Source: Clostridiales bacterium (GTDB lineage Bacteria > Bacillota > Clostridia > Lachnospirales > Lachnospiraceae). Taken from it: a stretch of DNA of 50,390 bases. The stretch is taken from assembly GCA_021204045.1 (NCBI GenBank), contig JAJQAA010000008.1, positions 1 through 50,390 of the forward strand, read 5' to 3'. The position numbers were made by a program, and so were the translations under genes. Below the pieces are notes generated by a model. That model did no database searches, was not told where the DNA came from, and saw nothing but the letters and a program-made list of their open reading frames with translations. Positions 17,521-27,044 of this stretch are shown one piece after another (the first letter of the stretch is position 1; each line of letters opens with the position of its first letter).

Positions 17521-19599
17521 TTACTTTTTGCTCAAATCCATACGATATCCGCACGTTTCCGAGGCACAAAGCAATTTGTTGCCTTTCTCAACCATATAGC
17601 TGCCGCATTTCGGACATTTTTCTCTGGACGGTTTCTGCCATGACATGAAATCACAGTTTGGATTATCCTCGCAGCCATAGTAGCGGCGTCCCTTTTTCGT
17701 CTTTTTGATCACGACTTCCCTGCCGCATTTCGGACAGGGAATGCCGGCTTTTTCCAGGTAAATTTTTGTGTTTCTGCATTCCGGGAATCCGGGACAGGCG
17801 AGAAATTTCCCGTGCGGGCCATATTTGATTACCATATTGCGGCCGCAGAGTTCACAGACAACGTCGCTGACCTCATCGGCAATTTTTACGGATTCCAGAG
17901 TTTTTTCTGCTGATTTTACCGCCGCGTCGAGATCCGGATAAAAGTTTTCCACAATGGTTTTCCAGTGCACCGTACCGTCGCCGACCTTGTCAAGCAAAAT
18001 TTCCATGTTGGCGGTAAAGCTGGTGTCAACGATGCTCGGAAAACACCGTTTCATGATGGAATTGACCGCTTCGCCGAGTTCCGTCACATAGAGATTGCGT
18101 TTTTCTCTGGTCACATAATGTCGTGCCAGGATCGTCGTGATTGTCGGGGCATAGGTGCTGGGACGGCCAATTCCCAGTTCTTCCATTGCTTTTACCAGGG
18201 ACGCTTCGGTATAATGTGTCGGCGGCTGTGTGAAATGCTGACTGTGTTCCAGAGAAGACAGCTGCAATTCCATACCGTCTGTCAGATGATCGGTCAGCAC
18301 ATTGTTTTCTTCTTTTTCTTCTTCCTGTGTATAGACAGACAAAAAGCCGTCGAAGAGAAGCCGGGATGCGGCGAGCGTAAACAGATAATCTCCGGCGGCA
18401 ACACGCACGGAGGTGGTTTCATAGAGCGCCGGGTGCATACGGCTGGCCGTGAATCGTTTCCAGATCAGCTGATAAAGACGGAACTGGTCGCGTTGGAGGG
18501 ATTCTTTTACAATTGTCGGCGTCAGAGAAATATCGGTTGGCCGTATTGCCTCATGGGCGTCCTGAATTTTGCCGCCGGTTTTTGTGCTCCGCGTGGTTTC
18601 AGCAGTATAGCGTTCGCCATAGGCGGCGCGTATATAATCGCGCGCGGCCGTATCCGCTTCCACGGCTATGCGTGTGGAATCGGTACGGAGATAGGTGATC
18701 AGGCCAATTGTGCCATGTCCCTTGATGTCAACGCCCTCGTACAGCTGTTGCGCGAGACGCATGGTCTTTTGTGTAGAAAAATTCAGAACCTTTGAGGCTT
18801 CCTGCTGCAGTGTACTTGTCGTGAAGGGAACCGGGGCTTTTTTGGTGCGTTCGCCGGTCTGAATGTCGTCAATAACAAAACGACAGTCTTTTAAGTTCTC
18901 CAGAATCTGTGTAAGCTCTTCCTGATTGCGGATGGTCTGCTTTTCGCCGCGTGTGCCGTAAAACCGGGCTTTCAGGGGTTTTTTCCCACTGCCCGAAAGG
19001 AGCAGGGCATCCAGTGTCCAGTATTCTTCTGGAATAAAAGAGGAAATCTCATCTTCGCGGTCGCAGATCATGCGCAGTGCTACCGATTGCACGCGGCCGG
19101 CGCTCAAGCCCCTCTTTACCTTTTCCCAGAGAAGCGGACTGATCGAGTAGCCAACCATGCGATCCAGAATCCGCCGCGCCTGCTGGGCGTCCACGAGGTT
19201 CATATCGATTGTCCGCGGGTTTTTCAGCGAGTTTTTCACCGCGTTTTTGGTGATCTCGTTGAAGCTGATGCGATAAACCTTTTTGTCGGTTGCTTCGTCC
19301 AGCTTCAGTGCTTTCGTGAGGTGCCAGGAGATTGCTTCCCCTTCACGGTCCGGGTCGGTCGCAAGATAGATTTTATCTGATTTTTTGACCTCTTTGCGAA
19401 GTTTTGCGAGGATATCTCCTTTGCCGCGGATCGTGATATATTTCGGCTCATAATCATGTTCCACATCGATCCCGAGGGAGCTTTTCGGCAGATCCCGGAC
19501 ATGTCCGTTGGACGCGTCCACATCATAGTTGGAACCGAGGAACTTTTTGATCGTTTTTACTTTCGCGGGTGACTCCACGATAACTAAATTTTTTGCCAT
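17521..19599 (-). CDS. topA: DNA topoisomerase I (type IA)
   Basis: TopA relaxes negative supercoils through a 5'-phosphotyrosine intermediate. The 692-residue product has the Toprim motif VIVESPAKVKTI at residues 5-16 and DPDREGEAISWHL near 110. The catalytic Tyr is in GLITYLRTDSTRIA near 300. Three C-terminal C4 zinc ribbons are visible (CELCGRNMV..., CPKCGREVV..., CPKCGSYMV...), typical of Clostridia. The ATG at 19599 with AGGAGT gives the standard N-terminus; upstream in-frame codons overlap dprA and are rejected. It is the last gene of a comM-dprA-topA minus-strand unit (17 bases after dprA). Confidence 0.96.
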   Translation of the reverse strand: MAKNLVIVESPAKVKTIKKFLGSNYDVDASNGHVRDLPKSSLGIDVEHDYEPKYITIRGKGDILAKLRKEVKKSDKIYLATDPDREGEAISWHLTKALKLDEATDKKVYRISFNEITKNAVKNSLKNPRTIDMNLVDAQQARRILDRMVGYSISPLLWEKVKRGLSAGRVQSVALRMICDREDEISSFIPEEYWTLDALLLSGSGKKPLKARFYGTRGEKQTIRNQEELTQILENLKDCRFVIDDIQTGERTKKAPVPFTTSTLQQEASKVLNFSTQKTMRLAQQLYEGVDIKGHGTIGLITYLRTDSTRIAVEADTAARDYIRAAYGERYTAETTRSTKTGGKIQDAHEAIRPTDISLTPTIVKESLQRDQFRLYQLIWKRFTASRMHPALYETTSVRVAAGDYLFTLAASRLLFDGFLSVYTQEEEKEENNVLTDHLTDGMELQLSSLEHSQHFTQPPTHYTEASLVKAMEELGIGRPSTYAPTITTILARHYVTREKRNLYVTELGEAVNSIMKRCFPSIVDTSFTANMEILLDKVGDGTVHWKTIVENFYPDLDAAVKSAEKTLESVKIADEVSDVVCELCGRNMVIKYGPHGKFLACPGFPECRNTKIYLEKAGIPCPKCGREVVIKKTKKGRRYYGCEDNPNCDFMSWQKPSREKCPKCGSYMVEKGNKLLCASETCGYRMDLSKK

Positions 19600-19616
19600 G
19601 GTTACTCCTGATCGGA

Positions 19617-20717
19617 TTACAGTTTTTTGCCATAATAATGGCTCGCTGAGCGGTAGACATAGCCGGACAATTCCAGTTCCAGCAGAATTCCCATGCATTC
19701 GCCGGGAGACAGTCCGCTGAGCGCAATGATTTCATCCAGATGTTTCGGCTTGAAATCCAAGCAACTATACAACATTTTTTCCTTCTTTGCAAGTCCGTTT
19801 GTGCTTTTTTCTCGTTCCCTGAGCCCTTTTTGGTATTTTACGCCAAGATAATCCAGAATGTCATTGGGAGAAATTGCCATGTGCGCGCCCTGCTGGATCA
19901 GCTGGTTGCAGCCGGCGCTTAAGTGATCCGTAACTCGTCCGGGTACGGCAAAAACCTCGCGCCCCTGATCGAGCGCGTGTCCTACCGTGATCAGGGAGCC
20001 GCTTCGTTCCTTGGCCTCCACGACGAGCACGGCGTCGCTGAGACCGCTGATAATGCGGTTTCGCATCGGAAAATGATGGGTCAGCGGTTTGGTGTCCGGC
20101 GGAAATTCTGACAGCACGCCGCCTTTGCTTTTCATCGCCTCATACAGCGGATAGTTCAGCGAAGGGTAGCAGAAATTTGCGCCGCAGCCGAGCACGGCAA
20201 ACGTATCGCCACCGGCGCGCAGCGCTCCGCGGTGCGCCGACGCGTCGATCCCCAGTGCCAGCCCGCTGATGATCTGGACTTGTCCGGCGGCAAGCGCGGC
20301 GGCATATTCCTCCGTCAGCTGTTCTCCGTAGGCAGAGCTTCCGCGGGAACCCACGATCGCCACGGATGGACGGTGATCCTCCGGCAGTTTTCCCAGAACG
20401 CAGAGCCCCGCGGGGGCATCCTGCAGATTTTGCAGACGTTGCGGGTAATCAGTATCGAGAAAACTGACAAAGTGGAGACCTTTATCCGGGAGTTTTTCGT
20501 ATTCTGTCTGACTTTCGTTCAGCTGGCTTTTCCATTCGCAGAGCCGTTTGGCCTGCCGTGGGGAGAGCAGCCCCGGTTGGCTTAATTCTGTTTCTTCCAT
20601 ATTATATATTTCTCTGAAACATCCACAAAATCCAAAGAGTCTTCGAATGCTCACCGCGCCGAGAAAAGGCGCGCGCCACAGCCAATACAGATATATGATC
20701 TCATCCCTTGTTTCCAT
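19617..20717 (-). CDS. dprA: DNA-processing protein DprA (Smf)
   Basis: DprA binds incoming single-stranded DNA during transformation and loads RecA. The 366-residue product has an N-terminal SAM-like helical region and a Rossmann-type DprA core: SVAIVGSRGSSAYG near 123, QIISGLALGIDASAHRGAL near 155, and RNRIISGLSDAVLVVEAKERSGSLIT near 222 (family pattern). It ends in a winged-helix-like DprA domain. The ATG at 20717 follows AAGGAGC; the in-frame extension to 20777 lies entirely inside comM and is rejected. It overlaps the end of comM by 17 bases, so the two are coupled. Confidence 0.94.
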   Translation of the reverse strand: METRDEIIYLYWLWRAPFLGAVSIRRLFGFCGCFREIYNMEETELSQPGLLSPRQAKRLCEWKSQLNESQTEYEKLPDKGLHFVSFLDTDYPQRLQNLQDAPAGLCVLGKLPEDHRPSVAIVGSRGSSAYGEQLTEEYAAALAAGQVQIISGLALGIDASAHRGALRAGGDTFAVLGCGANFCYPSLNYPLYEAMKSKGGVLSEFPPDTKPLTHHFPMRNRIISGLSDAVLVVEAKERSGSLITVGHALDQGREVFAVPGRVTDHLSAGCNQLIQQGAHMAISPNDILDYLGVKYQKGLREREKSTNGLAKKEKMLYSCLDFKPKHLDEIIALSGLSPGECMGILLELELSGYVYRSASHYYGKKL

Positions 20718-22260
20718 ACCGTGTATCGCTCCTTCCCCAGTATTTTTCTTCAAAGCCGCGGTAACTTGCGGCTTCACTCAGATGTGCCCGGGTGATCGGG
20801 CCGCCGCCTTCCAGATCCGCTATGGTGCGAGCCACCTTGAGAATACGCTCGCAGGCACGGGCGCTCAGCTCCATTTTCTGGTAAACCTGGCGCAGAAAAT
20901 CTTCTTCCTCGTTGCCAAGAGGGCAGAAATGTTTCACATCGGCTCCTGTCATTTCGCTGTTAAACAAAAGTGCGCTCCCCTGAAAGCGTTTTTTCTGAAT
21001 CTGCCGGCTGGCTTCTACGCGATCTCGTATTGTGGCGGAATTTTCCCCGTTTCCTCCATCGCGAATATTTTCGTATGTTACAGCGGCAGTCTCTACGCAG
21101 ATATCAATGCGGTCGAGCAGCGGACGTGAGATCCGGCCAAGATATTTGCGCACTTCCATTTCCGTACAGCTGCAGTGGTTACGATCCGGATAATAACCAC
21201 AGGGGCAGGGATTCATTGCCGCGGCGAGCATAAAACGGGCGGGAAATTCGCATGCTCCGTGTATTCGCGAGATGACGATCCGCCGCTCCTCCAGCGGCTG
21301 TCGCAGCACTTCCAGGGAGGCGCGGCCAAATTCCGGAAGTTCGTCCAGAAACAGAACGCCGCGTGAGGCGAGTGAGAATTCGCCGGGGCGCGGAGAAGTG
21401 CCGCCTCCCACCATAGCGCGAGGGGTGATGGTATGGTGCGGGGAACGGAACGGCCGCGTTGTCATCAGCGTGTGATCTTCCGGCAGGAGTCCGCAGATAC
21501 TATAAACCTTGGATATTTCGAGCTGCTCCTCGCGCGAGAGGCAGGGCATGATCGTGGGAATCCTGCGCGCGATCATGCTTTTGCCGCTTCCCGGCCTGCC
21601 GATATAGAGGATATTGTGCTGTCCGGCCACAGCGATCTCGGTTGCCCTGCGCGCGAGCTCCTGGCTGCCGATATCCGAAAAATCGACAGGATAAACATTT
21701 TCTTCTCTGCCAATGTGTGTAATCGAAGGCTGTTCTGGCCGTATCTGATCCGGATGTTTCAGCAGTTCGATAACCTGCTTCAAGTCCTGTACGCCAACGA
21801 TATCCATTCGCTCTGCCGCCAGTCCTTCCGGAATATTTTCCTGCGGCAGAAAGCAGCGACGCATTCCGGCATCCTCCATGGCGAGCACCAGAGGGAGTAC
21901 GCCGCGTACCGGTTTTATGCGTCCGTCCAGGCCGAGTTCACCAATGAAGGCGCTTTCCTTTAAGATATTTCCTCCGATGATCCCGTAGGCGGCAAGCACC
22001 GCCGCTGCGATCGGCAGATCAAAACCGGTTCCTTCCTTGCGAATGTGGGCAGGAGAGAGGTTGACGGTTATCCGCCTGGGTTCCAGCCGCTGCCGGGAAT
22101 TCCGGATCGTCCGACGCACCCGTTCCTCCGCCTCCCGCACCTCGGAAGCAAGATAACCGACCAGATGAAACTGCGGCAGGCCGTCGCCAACATCCGCCTC
22201 CACCTGCACAAGATAGCCGTTGATCCCCCGCAGGCCGCCGCCATAAACCTTACTGAACAA
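20701..22260 (-). CDS. comM: ComM/YifB-family Mg-chelatase-like AAA+ ATPase
   Basis: ComM is a hexameric AAA+ helicase that promotes branch migration during integration of transforming DNA. The 519-residue product has the family start FSKVYGGGLRGINGYLV, an N-terminal Lon-like fold (ITVNLSPAHIRKEG near 64), Walker A GRPGSGKSM near 217, FRSPHHTIT, and Walker B GVLFLDELPEF near 295. A C-terminal Mg_chelatase_C domain includes YRGFEEKYW. The start codon is TTG at 22260: a stop lies immediately upstream in frame, GGAG is 10 bases before it, and the N-terminus aligns with the family. It leads the comM-dprA-topA unit. Confidence 0.94.
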   Translation of the reverse strand: MFSKVYGGGLRGINGYLVQVEADVGDGLPQFHLVGYLASEVREAEERVRRTIRNSRQRLEPRRITVNLSPAHIRKEGTGFDLPIAAAVLAAYGIIGGNILKESAFIGELGLDGRIKPVRGVLPLVLAMEDAGMRRCFLPQENIPEGLAAERMDIVGVQDLKQVIELLKHPDQIRPEQPSITHIGREENVYPVDFSDIGSQELARRATEIAVAGQHNILYIGRPGSGKSMIARRIPTIMPCLSREEQLEISKVYSICGLLPEDHTLMTTRPFRSPHHTITPRAMVGGGTSPRPGEFSLASRGVLFLDELPEFGRASLEVLRQPLEERRIVISRIHGACEFPARFMLAAAMNPCPCGYYPDRNHCSCTEMEVRKYLGRISRPLLDRIDICVETAAVTYENIRDGGNGENSATIRDRVEASRQIQKKRFQGSALLFNSEMTGADVKHFCPLGNEEEDFLRQVYQKMELSARACERILKVARTIADLEGGGPITRAHLSEAASYRGFEEKYWGRSDTRYGNKG

Positions 22261-22387
22261 TCATGCAACACTCCTTTCTTCGGTGTAATGTCATATTCGT
22301 TTTGCGTGTACGGTAATAAAATGCTTCTGGAATCCTGTACGAATGTACAAAGAAAAATCCCGGATCAACATGAAAACTGATATCTAT

Positions 22388-22416
22388 ACTATAGCGGTTT
22401 TTGCGTGGAATGGCAA
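22388..22416 (-). promoter_or_regulatory. Candidate sigma-A promoter of comM-dprA-topA
   Basis: On the minus strand TTGCCA (22416-22411) is followed after exactly 17 bases by TATAGT (22393-22388). It lies about 125 bases upstream of the comM TTG start. Hexamer quality and spacing make it the best promoter in this gap. Confidence 0.6.
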
Positions 22417-22429
22417 GGAATTCTTTCAA

Positions 22430-22456
22430 AAAATAGTACATAGCAAAATAGTACAT
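22430..22456. repeat. Two 12-base direct repeats AAAATAGTACAT upstream of comM promoter
   Basis: Identical copies at 22430-22441 and 22445-22456 are separated by three bases (15-base period). They sit just upstream of the -35 of the minus-strand comM promoter, around -55 to -80, a typical activator position. The half-site core AGTACAT is partly palindromic (GTAC). No known regulator box was recognised. Confidence 0.5.
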
Positions 22457-22611
22457 GAAAAAAGCTACGGAGCACGTCTGCCCCGGATTCGCTCAGGATT
22501 TGATGATTTTCCGGTAGAAAAAAGAACATTCCTGTGCTATCATAAAAGCTGGCTGCAGGTGTTGCATAGTAAAACAGACGCACGCATCAGGCGCGTATGG
22601 AGAAAACATCC

Positions 22612-23556
22612 ATGTTATTGACAATGATTGTTCCATGTTACAACGAACAGGAGGCACTTCCCCTGTTCTATGCCGAGTCGGTGAAAGTCGTAAATGATAT
22701 CGGCTGCGATTACGAATATATTTTTATTAATGACGGTTCCGGAGATGATACGTTTGCTGTCATGAAACAACTGGCAGCGCAGGACGAGCATGTCACGTAT
22801 CTTTCGTTTTCCAGAAATTTTGGGAAAGAGGCAGCCATGTATGCGGGATTCTGCAATGCCCATGGAGATTACGTCGCGGTTATGGACGCGGATATGCAGG
22901 ATCCGCCGGCGCTTCTCCCGCAGATGGTTGAAATTTTGATGAACGGTGAATATGACAGTGTGGCAACAAGGAGAACAAATCGAACCGGAGAATCACCGGT
23001 GAGAAGCTGGTTTGCCCGGAGGTTTTATCAGCTGATCAATCGCATTTCCGATGCCGATATCGTTGACGGTGCCCGGGATTTTCGGCTGATGAAACGAGAG
23101 ATGGTTGAGGCGATTGTTGAAATGTCGGAATACAATCGTTTCTCAAAGGGAATCTTTGGCTGGCTTGGATTCCGCACATACTGGCTGTCCTATGAAAATG
23201 TGGAACGGGTTGCCGGAAAGACAAAATGGAGCTTCTGGGGATTGATGAAATACGCGATTGACGGTATTATCAATTTTTCACAGGCGCCGCTGAGTATTGC
23301 TTTATGGGGCGGCATGCTGATGACGTTGGTGGCGTTCTTTATGTTACTCGTGATCGTTGTCCGCAGGATGGCCTTCGGAGACCCGGTAGCCGGATGGGCG
23401 TCAACGGTATGTGTCATTATATTTATTGGCGGCATACAGCTGTTTTGTCTGGGTATCATGGGCCAGTATATCGCCAAAACCTATATGGAGACGAAACACC
23501 GTCCTCATTTTATCATTGCGGAAACCAACCGGAACGGCGTTCAAAAAATAAAGTAG
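22612..23556 (+). CDS. GtrB/DPM1-like family 2 glycosyltransferase
   Basis: These enzymes transfer a sugar from a nucleotide donor to polyprenyl phosphate on the cytoplasmic face; the lipid-linked sugar is then used by polytopic transferases. The 314-residue product has a GT2 domain at about 3-220: MIVPCYNEQEA, FINDGSGDDT, and the DxD-like VMDADMQDPP. Two C-terminal membrane helices lie near 229-250 and 262-290. ATG at 22612 has GGAG nine bases upstream; an in-frame ATG at 22597 lacks a good site but cannot be excluded. The adjoining membrane gene at 23597 is the likely partner. Confidence 0.88.
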   Translation: MLLTMIVPCYNEQEALPLFYAESVKVVNDIGCDYEYIFINDGSGDDTFAVMKQLAAQDEHVTYLSFSRNFGKEAAMYAGFCNAHGDYVAVMDADMQDPPALLPQMVEILMNGEYDSVATRRTNRTGESPVRSWFARRFYQLINRISDADIVDGARDFRLMKREMVEAIVEMSEYNRFSKGIFGWLGFRTYWLSYENVERVAGKTKWSFWGLMKYAIDGIINFSQAPLSIALWGGMLMTLVAFFMLLVIVVRRMAFGDPVAGWASTVCVIIFIGGIQLFCLGIMGQYIAKTYMETKHRPHFIIAETNRNGVQKIK

Positions 23557-23596
23557 GTTCTGTGAAACTGGCATGGCGGTATAAGAGGGGATTTTT

Positions 23597-25096
23597 ATGG
23601 CGGAAGAGAAAACGCGTTATCGCAGACTGCTGTTATATGCCGGACTGGCGGCAATTTTTCTGATTCTTGCGCTGGCGTTCCATTACACGACGTTTGCCTA
23701 TGATGATTACGGCTATATTTCGTTAAGCTACGGTATGGAAAAAGATGGTTTTCCATCATCCATTCATATCGGCTCTGCTCCCGGATTGCGGGATATTCTT
23801 ACTTATCTGAGATGGCACTATTTTAACTGGGGCGGACGGGTTGTTTATTACTTTGCTTTTATTATACTTTCCCGACTGGGATGTGGGGCAGTCATGTTGT
23901 TGCAGGCCTGCCTTACATTTGTTGCCTTTCGCTGTCTGGCCAGATTTTCCAATGGAGGAATACTCTGGCCGATGGCTTTTCTGACCGGTTTTATGTTTAT
24001 GGCGGATCTCAACCTGTATATGACCAGTTATCTGTGGCTTTCTTCCGCGTTTACCTATGTATGGCCATCGATGACAGTCGCGATCTGCCTGTATGTTTAT
24101 ACGTTCCGGGCGGAGAGAGGAATGCGTCTGCGCTGGCTGTTTCTTTTTTTCGTGGCAGGAGCCGGCGGGGAGTTTTCTTCCGTTCTGTTGTCCGTGTATT
24201 GCGTGGTTGGATTGGGATGGCAGATTTTCCATGAAAAACGAAAAAGCTCCTTCCATATTGGGTGTACGGCAGCCGCGCTTTCCGGAACAGCTTTTCTTAT
24301 GCTGGCTCCCGGAAATGCTGCCAGAAAAGCAGTGAGCGCGGAATATTACGCCAGACCATTTCTTGACAGATTCGCGGAGAATATGGTTTCTCTCACAATG
24401 GAAGTATTTGATAAGCATATGCACTGGGTGATGACATTACTGCTCGTTGTCGCGGTTTATCTGGCCTTCTACATGGGAAAACGATGAGAAAGGAAGAAAC
24501 CGAGAAGCGTACTGCCGGTCATATCCCTGCTTCTGTCGGGAGCTTACTGGGGGATGATTCTGCTGCGGATTCGTTCTTTCCCGATTTGTTTTGTTTTTTC
24601 AGTCCTGTTTCTTTTGCTTCTGGCTATAGAAGGATTATGGATTCTGGCAGTAGAAGGAAGATGGGAGATTACCGCCATGATGGCTGCCTGTGTGGGGATG
24701 TTCCTGGCGCATTTATTCCTTCAAACCGTGGCGATGCGCACCAGGATGCCGCTGCTCGTCTTTGTTCCGGCGCTTTTCTTTGCGGTTTCCAGTCTGCAAA
24801 AGCCATGCTGGAAAATGATTATCACAGCGGGGGTGATCGCGCTTGGACTGCTGAATGCGATTCCCCACTATGACGGCTTACGGGCCAGTTATATGATAAA
24901 ACAGGAAAATATCAGCCGCATGAGGCAGGCGGCCGTGGCCGTACGGAACGGCGAAATGCCGGATGAAATCCATCTCCGGAAATTTGATCTGCGCTACGCG
25001 GAAAGCGACATATGGGGCGAAGATTATTTTCAGGTATTCTGGCTGCGCGCTTATTATGGAATTCCAGATGATATGGATATTATTTATGAAGATTAA
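23597..25096 (+). pseudogene. Polytopic membrane protein (DUF6056/GT-C-like) interrupted by an in-frame TGA
   Basis: Codons from 23597 to 24487 encode 296 residues with about eight membrane helices, an early DDYGY acidic motif after TM1 near residue 38, and a DLNLYMTSYLWLSS segment. This resembles large sugar-transferring membrane proteins found next to GtrB-like enzymes. The reading frame ends at TGA 24485-24487, yet the same frame continues without shift to 25096. That continuation (about 202 codons) carries three or four more helices and a soluble C-terminus containing FDLRYAESDIWGEDYF. A single nonsense change therefore appears to split a protein of about 499 residues. The second part could start at ATG 24554. 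Recoding is less likely than recent inactivation. Confidence 0.7.
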
Positions 25097-25156
25097 ATGT
25101 TATCACCGTTGTTGGAAAATCCCTGAAAATCCAGCCTGAAAATTCACAAAAACGGC

Positions 25157-25185
25157 TTGTCAAACAGGGAAAGATATGGTAGTAT
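25157..25185 (+). promoter_or_regulatory. Strong sigma-A promoter of rpsB-tsf
   Basis: TTGTCA (25157-25162), 17-base spacer, TGG-TAGTAT (hexamer 25180-25185). It lies about 110 bases upstream of rpsB and implies a leader of about 100 bases. Confidence 0.75.
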
Positions 25186-25192
25186 GAAAAGG

Positions 25193-25295
25193 CTGATTAA
25201 ACACGTCTGCCGATCCGGAAGGCGGTGCCCGCGGCTGCGGGTCCTGGAAGGAGTATGAGACGCAGACGGAAGAAAAACCAAACGGAGGTAGAGAC
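25193..25295 (+). promoter_or_regulatory. Structured 5' leader of rpsB (possible S2 autoregulatory RNA)
   Basis: CGTCTGC at 25204-25210 can pair with GCAGACG at 25262-25268. These enclose a GC-rich inner hairpin (CCCGC...GCGGG around 25228-25241), so the leader forms a branched fold ending about 13 bases before the AACGGAGG ribosome-binding site. Ribosomal-protein operons often carry autoregulatory leaders of this kind, and S2 is known to autoregulate rpsB-tsf in enterobacteria. Assignment here is by structure and position only. Confidence 0.45.
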
Positions 25296-26030
25296 ATGAG
25301 TGTTATTTCAATGAAGCAGCTGCTGGAGGCCGGTGTTCATTTCGGACACCAGACCAGGAGATGGAACCCGAAGATGGCTCCGTACATCTACACGGAGCGC
25401 AATGGCATTTACATCATCGACCTGCAGAAGTCGGTCGTCAAGGTGGACGAAGCTTACAATGCCGTATCCGATATCGTGGCAAACGGCGGTACGATCCTGT
25501 TCGTCGGCACGAAGAAGCAGGCGCAGGACGCGATCCGCACCGAGGCGGAGCGTTGCGGCATGTTCTATGTGAATGAGAGATGGCTGGGCGGCATGCTGAC
25601 CAACTTCAAGACCATTCAGAGCCGTATCGCCAGACTGAAAGCGATCGAGACGATGTCCGAGGACGGCACCTTTGATGTGCTTCCGAAGAAGGAAGTCATC
25701 GCTCTGCGCAAGGAGTGGGAGAAGCTGGAGCGCAACCTTGGCGGTATCAAGGAGATGAAGCGCATTCCGGACGCGATCTTCATCGTAGATCCGAAGAAGG
25801 AGCGCATCTGCGTACAGGAAGCGCAGGCACTGGGCGTTACGCTGATCGGCATCGCGGACACCAACTGCGATCCGGAGGAGCTGGACTATGTGATTCCGGG
25901 CAATGACGACGCGATCCGTGCCGTCAAGCTGATCGTTTCCAAGATGGCGGACGCTGTGATCGAGGCAAATCAGGGCGCGGCCGGCGAAGAGGAAGTCTTC
26001 GAGGGCGAGGATCAGGCGACCGAGGAATAA
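25296..26030 (+). CDS. rpsB: 30S ribosomal protein S2
   Basis: S2 bridges the head and body of the small ribosomal subunit and is required for S1/mRNA docking. The 244-residue product contains the family hallmarks [20 protein letters not shown] at 5-24, [25 protein letters not shown] and [13 protein letters not shown]. It also has PDAIFIVDP and [23 protein letters not shown] (as family patterns). It ends in an acidic Glu-rich tail common in Firmicutes. GGAGG precedes the ATG. Codons are strongly G/C-ending, in contrast to the island that starts after tsf. Confidence 0.98.
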   Translation: MSVISMKQLLEAGVHFGHQTRRWNPKMAPYIYTERNGIYIIDLQKSVVKVDEAYNAVSDIVANGGTILFVGTKKQAQDAIRTEAERCGMFYVNERWLGGMLTNFKTIQSRIARLKAIETMSEDGTFDVLPKKEVIALRKEWEKLERNLGGIKEMKRIPDAIFIVDPKKERICVQEAQALGVTLIGIADTNCDPEELDYVIPGNDDAIRAVKLIVSKMADAVIEANQGAAGEEEVFEGEDQATEE

Positions 26031-26062
26031 TCTGTTAAAATTAATATCCGGAGGGAAATACA

Positions 26063-27001
26063 ATGGCAGTTACCGCAGCAATGGTAAAAGAGTTGAGAGA
26101 GATGACGGGAGCCGGTATGATGGACTGCAAGAAAGCACTTGCGGCCACCGACGGCGATATGGATAAGGCAGTCGAGTTCCTGCGTGAGAAGGGACTTGCG
26201 GGCGCAGCCAAGAAGGCCGGCCGCATTGCCGCCGAGGGAATTGTGGCTACGAAGCTGACAGACGACGGGAAGAAAGCCGTGATCGTCGAGGTCAATTCGG
26301 AGACCGATTTCGTCGCCAAAAACGAGAAATTCCAGACCTATGTGGCCAGCGTTGCCGCCCAGGCGCTCAAGAGCACCGCGGTGGATATGGACGCGTTCAT
26401 GGAAGAAAAGTGGGAGAGCGATCCGTCGATGACGGTCAAGGAAGCGCTTTCCAGCGAGATCTCCATCATCGGCGAGAACATGAAGATCCGCCGCTTTGAG
26501 CAGGTCGAGGAGGCAAATGGTCTTGTGGTTTCCTATATCCATGCGGGCGGCCGTATCGGCGTTCTGGTGGATGTTGAGACCGACGTGGTAAATGACGCGG
26601 TTCGCGAGATGGCGAAAAACGTGGCGATGCAGGCAGCAGCCCTGAAACCGCAGTTTACCGACCGCAGCGAAGTGAGCGACGATTTCATTGAGCATGAGAA
26701 GGGCATCATCCTGGCACAGATCCAGAACGATCCGAAGGAAGCTTCCAAGCCGGAGAAGGTGATCCAGGGTATGATCCAGGGCCGTATCAATAAGGAGCTC
26801 AAAGAGTTCTGCCTGATGGATCAGGTTTATGTGAAGGCGGAGGACGGCAAGCAGAACGTTTCCCAGTATGTCGCTCAGGTTGCTAAGGCGAACAGCGCGA
26901 ACATCAAGATCAAACGCTTTGTCCGCTATGAGACCGGCGAGGGCCTTGAGAAGAAGAACGAGGACTTCGCGGCTGAGGTAGCGAAGCAGATGGGTCAGTA
27001 A
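26063..27001 (+). CDS. tsf: Translation elongation factor Ts
   Basis: EF-Ts is the guanine-nucleotide exchange factor for EF-Tu. The 312-residue product has the N-terminal UBA-like segment with the signature VKELREMTGAGMMDCKKAL near 8-26 and the core motif VNSETDFVAKNEKF near 76. The two dimerisation subdomains continue to a normal C-terminus (RYETGEGLEKKNEDF). It lies 32 bases after rpsB with CCGGAGG upstream. In many Firmicutes pyrH and frr follow; here an AT-richer catabolic island follows instead. Confidence 0.97.
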   Translation: MAVTAAMVKELREMTGAGMMDCKKALAATDGDMDKAVEFLREKGLAGAAKKAGRIAAEGIVATKLTDDGKKAVIVEVNSETDFVAKNEKFQTYVASVAAQALKSTAVDMDAFMEEKWESDPSMTVKEALSSEISIIGENMKIRRFEQVEEANGLVVSYIHAGGRIGVLVDVETDVVNDAVREMAKNVAMQAAALKPQFTDRSEVSDDFIEHEKGIILAQIQNDPKEASKPEKVIQGMIQGRINKELKEFCLMDQVYVKAEDGKQNVSQYVAQVAKANSANIKIKRFVRYETGEGLEKKNEDFAAEVAKQMGQ

Positions 27002-27044
27002 GAAAGGTAAAAAGCAAAAATAGCGGGAAAATCGTTATAATTGA

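Larger units (their letters stand above)
22261..22611. other. Intergenic region between comM and the glycosyltransferase gene
   Basis: This 351-base AT-richer stretch separates the divergent comM and glycosyltransferase genes. It contains a well-spaced minus-strand promoter and a pair of 12-base direct repeats, listed separately. No conserved reading frame was recognised on either strand, and no clear plus-strand promoter was seen. Confidence 0.6.

Noticed and set aside
17965-18795. 276-codon plus-strand frame within topA
   Set aside because: It is antisense to conserved topoisomerase I sequence with all catalytic motifs; no independent evidence of coding.
22430-22456. CRISPR-like array in the repeats upstream of comM
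   Set aside because: Only two 12-base copies with a three-base spacer; far too short for a CRISPR repeat-spacer unit.
24484-24873. Overlapping 129-codon frame across the TGA break in the membrane protein gene
   Set aside because: It is in another frame, has no membrane or family pattern, and the 23597 frame continues with proper hydrophobic helices, so this is a shadow.
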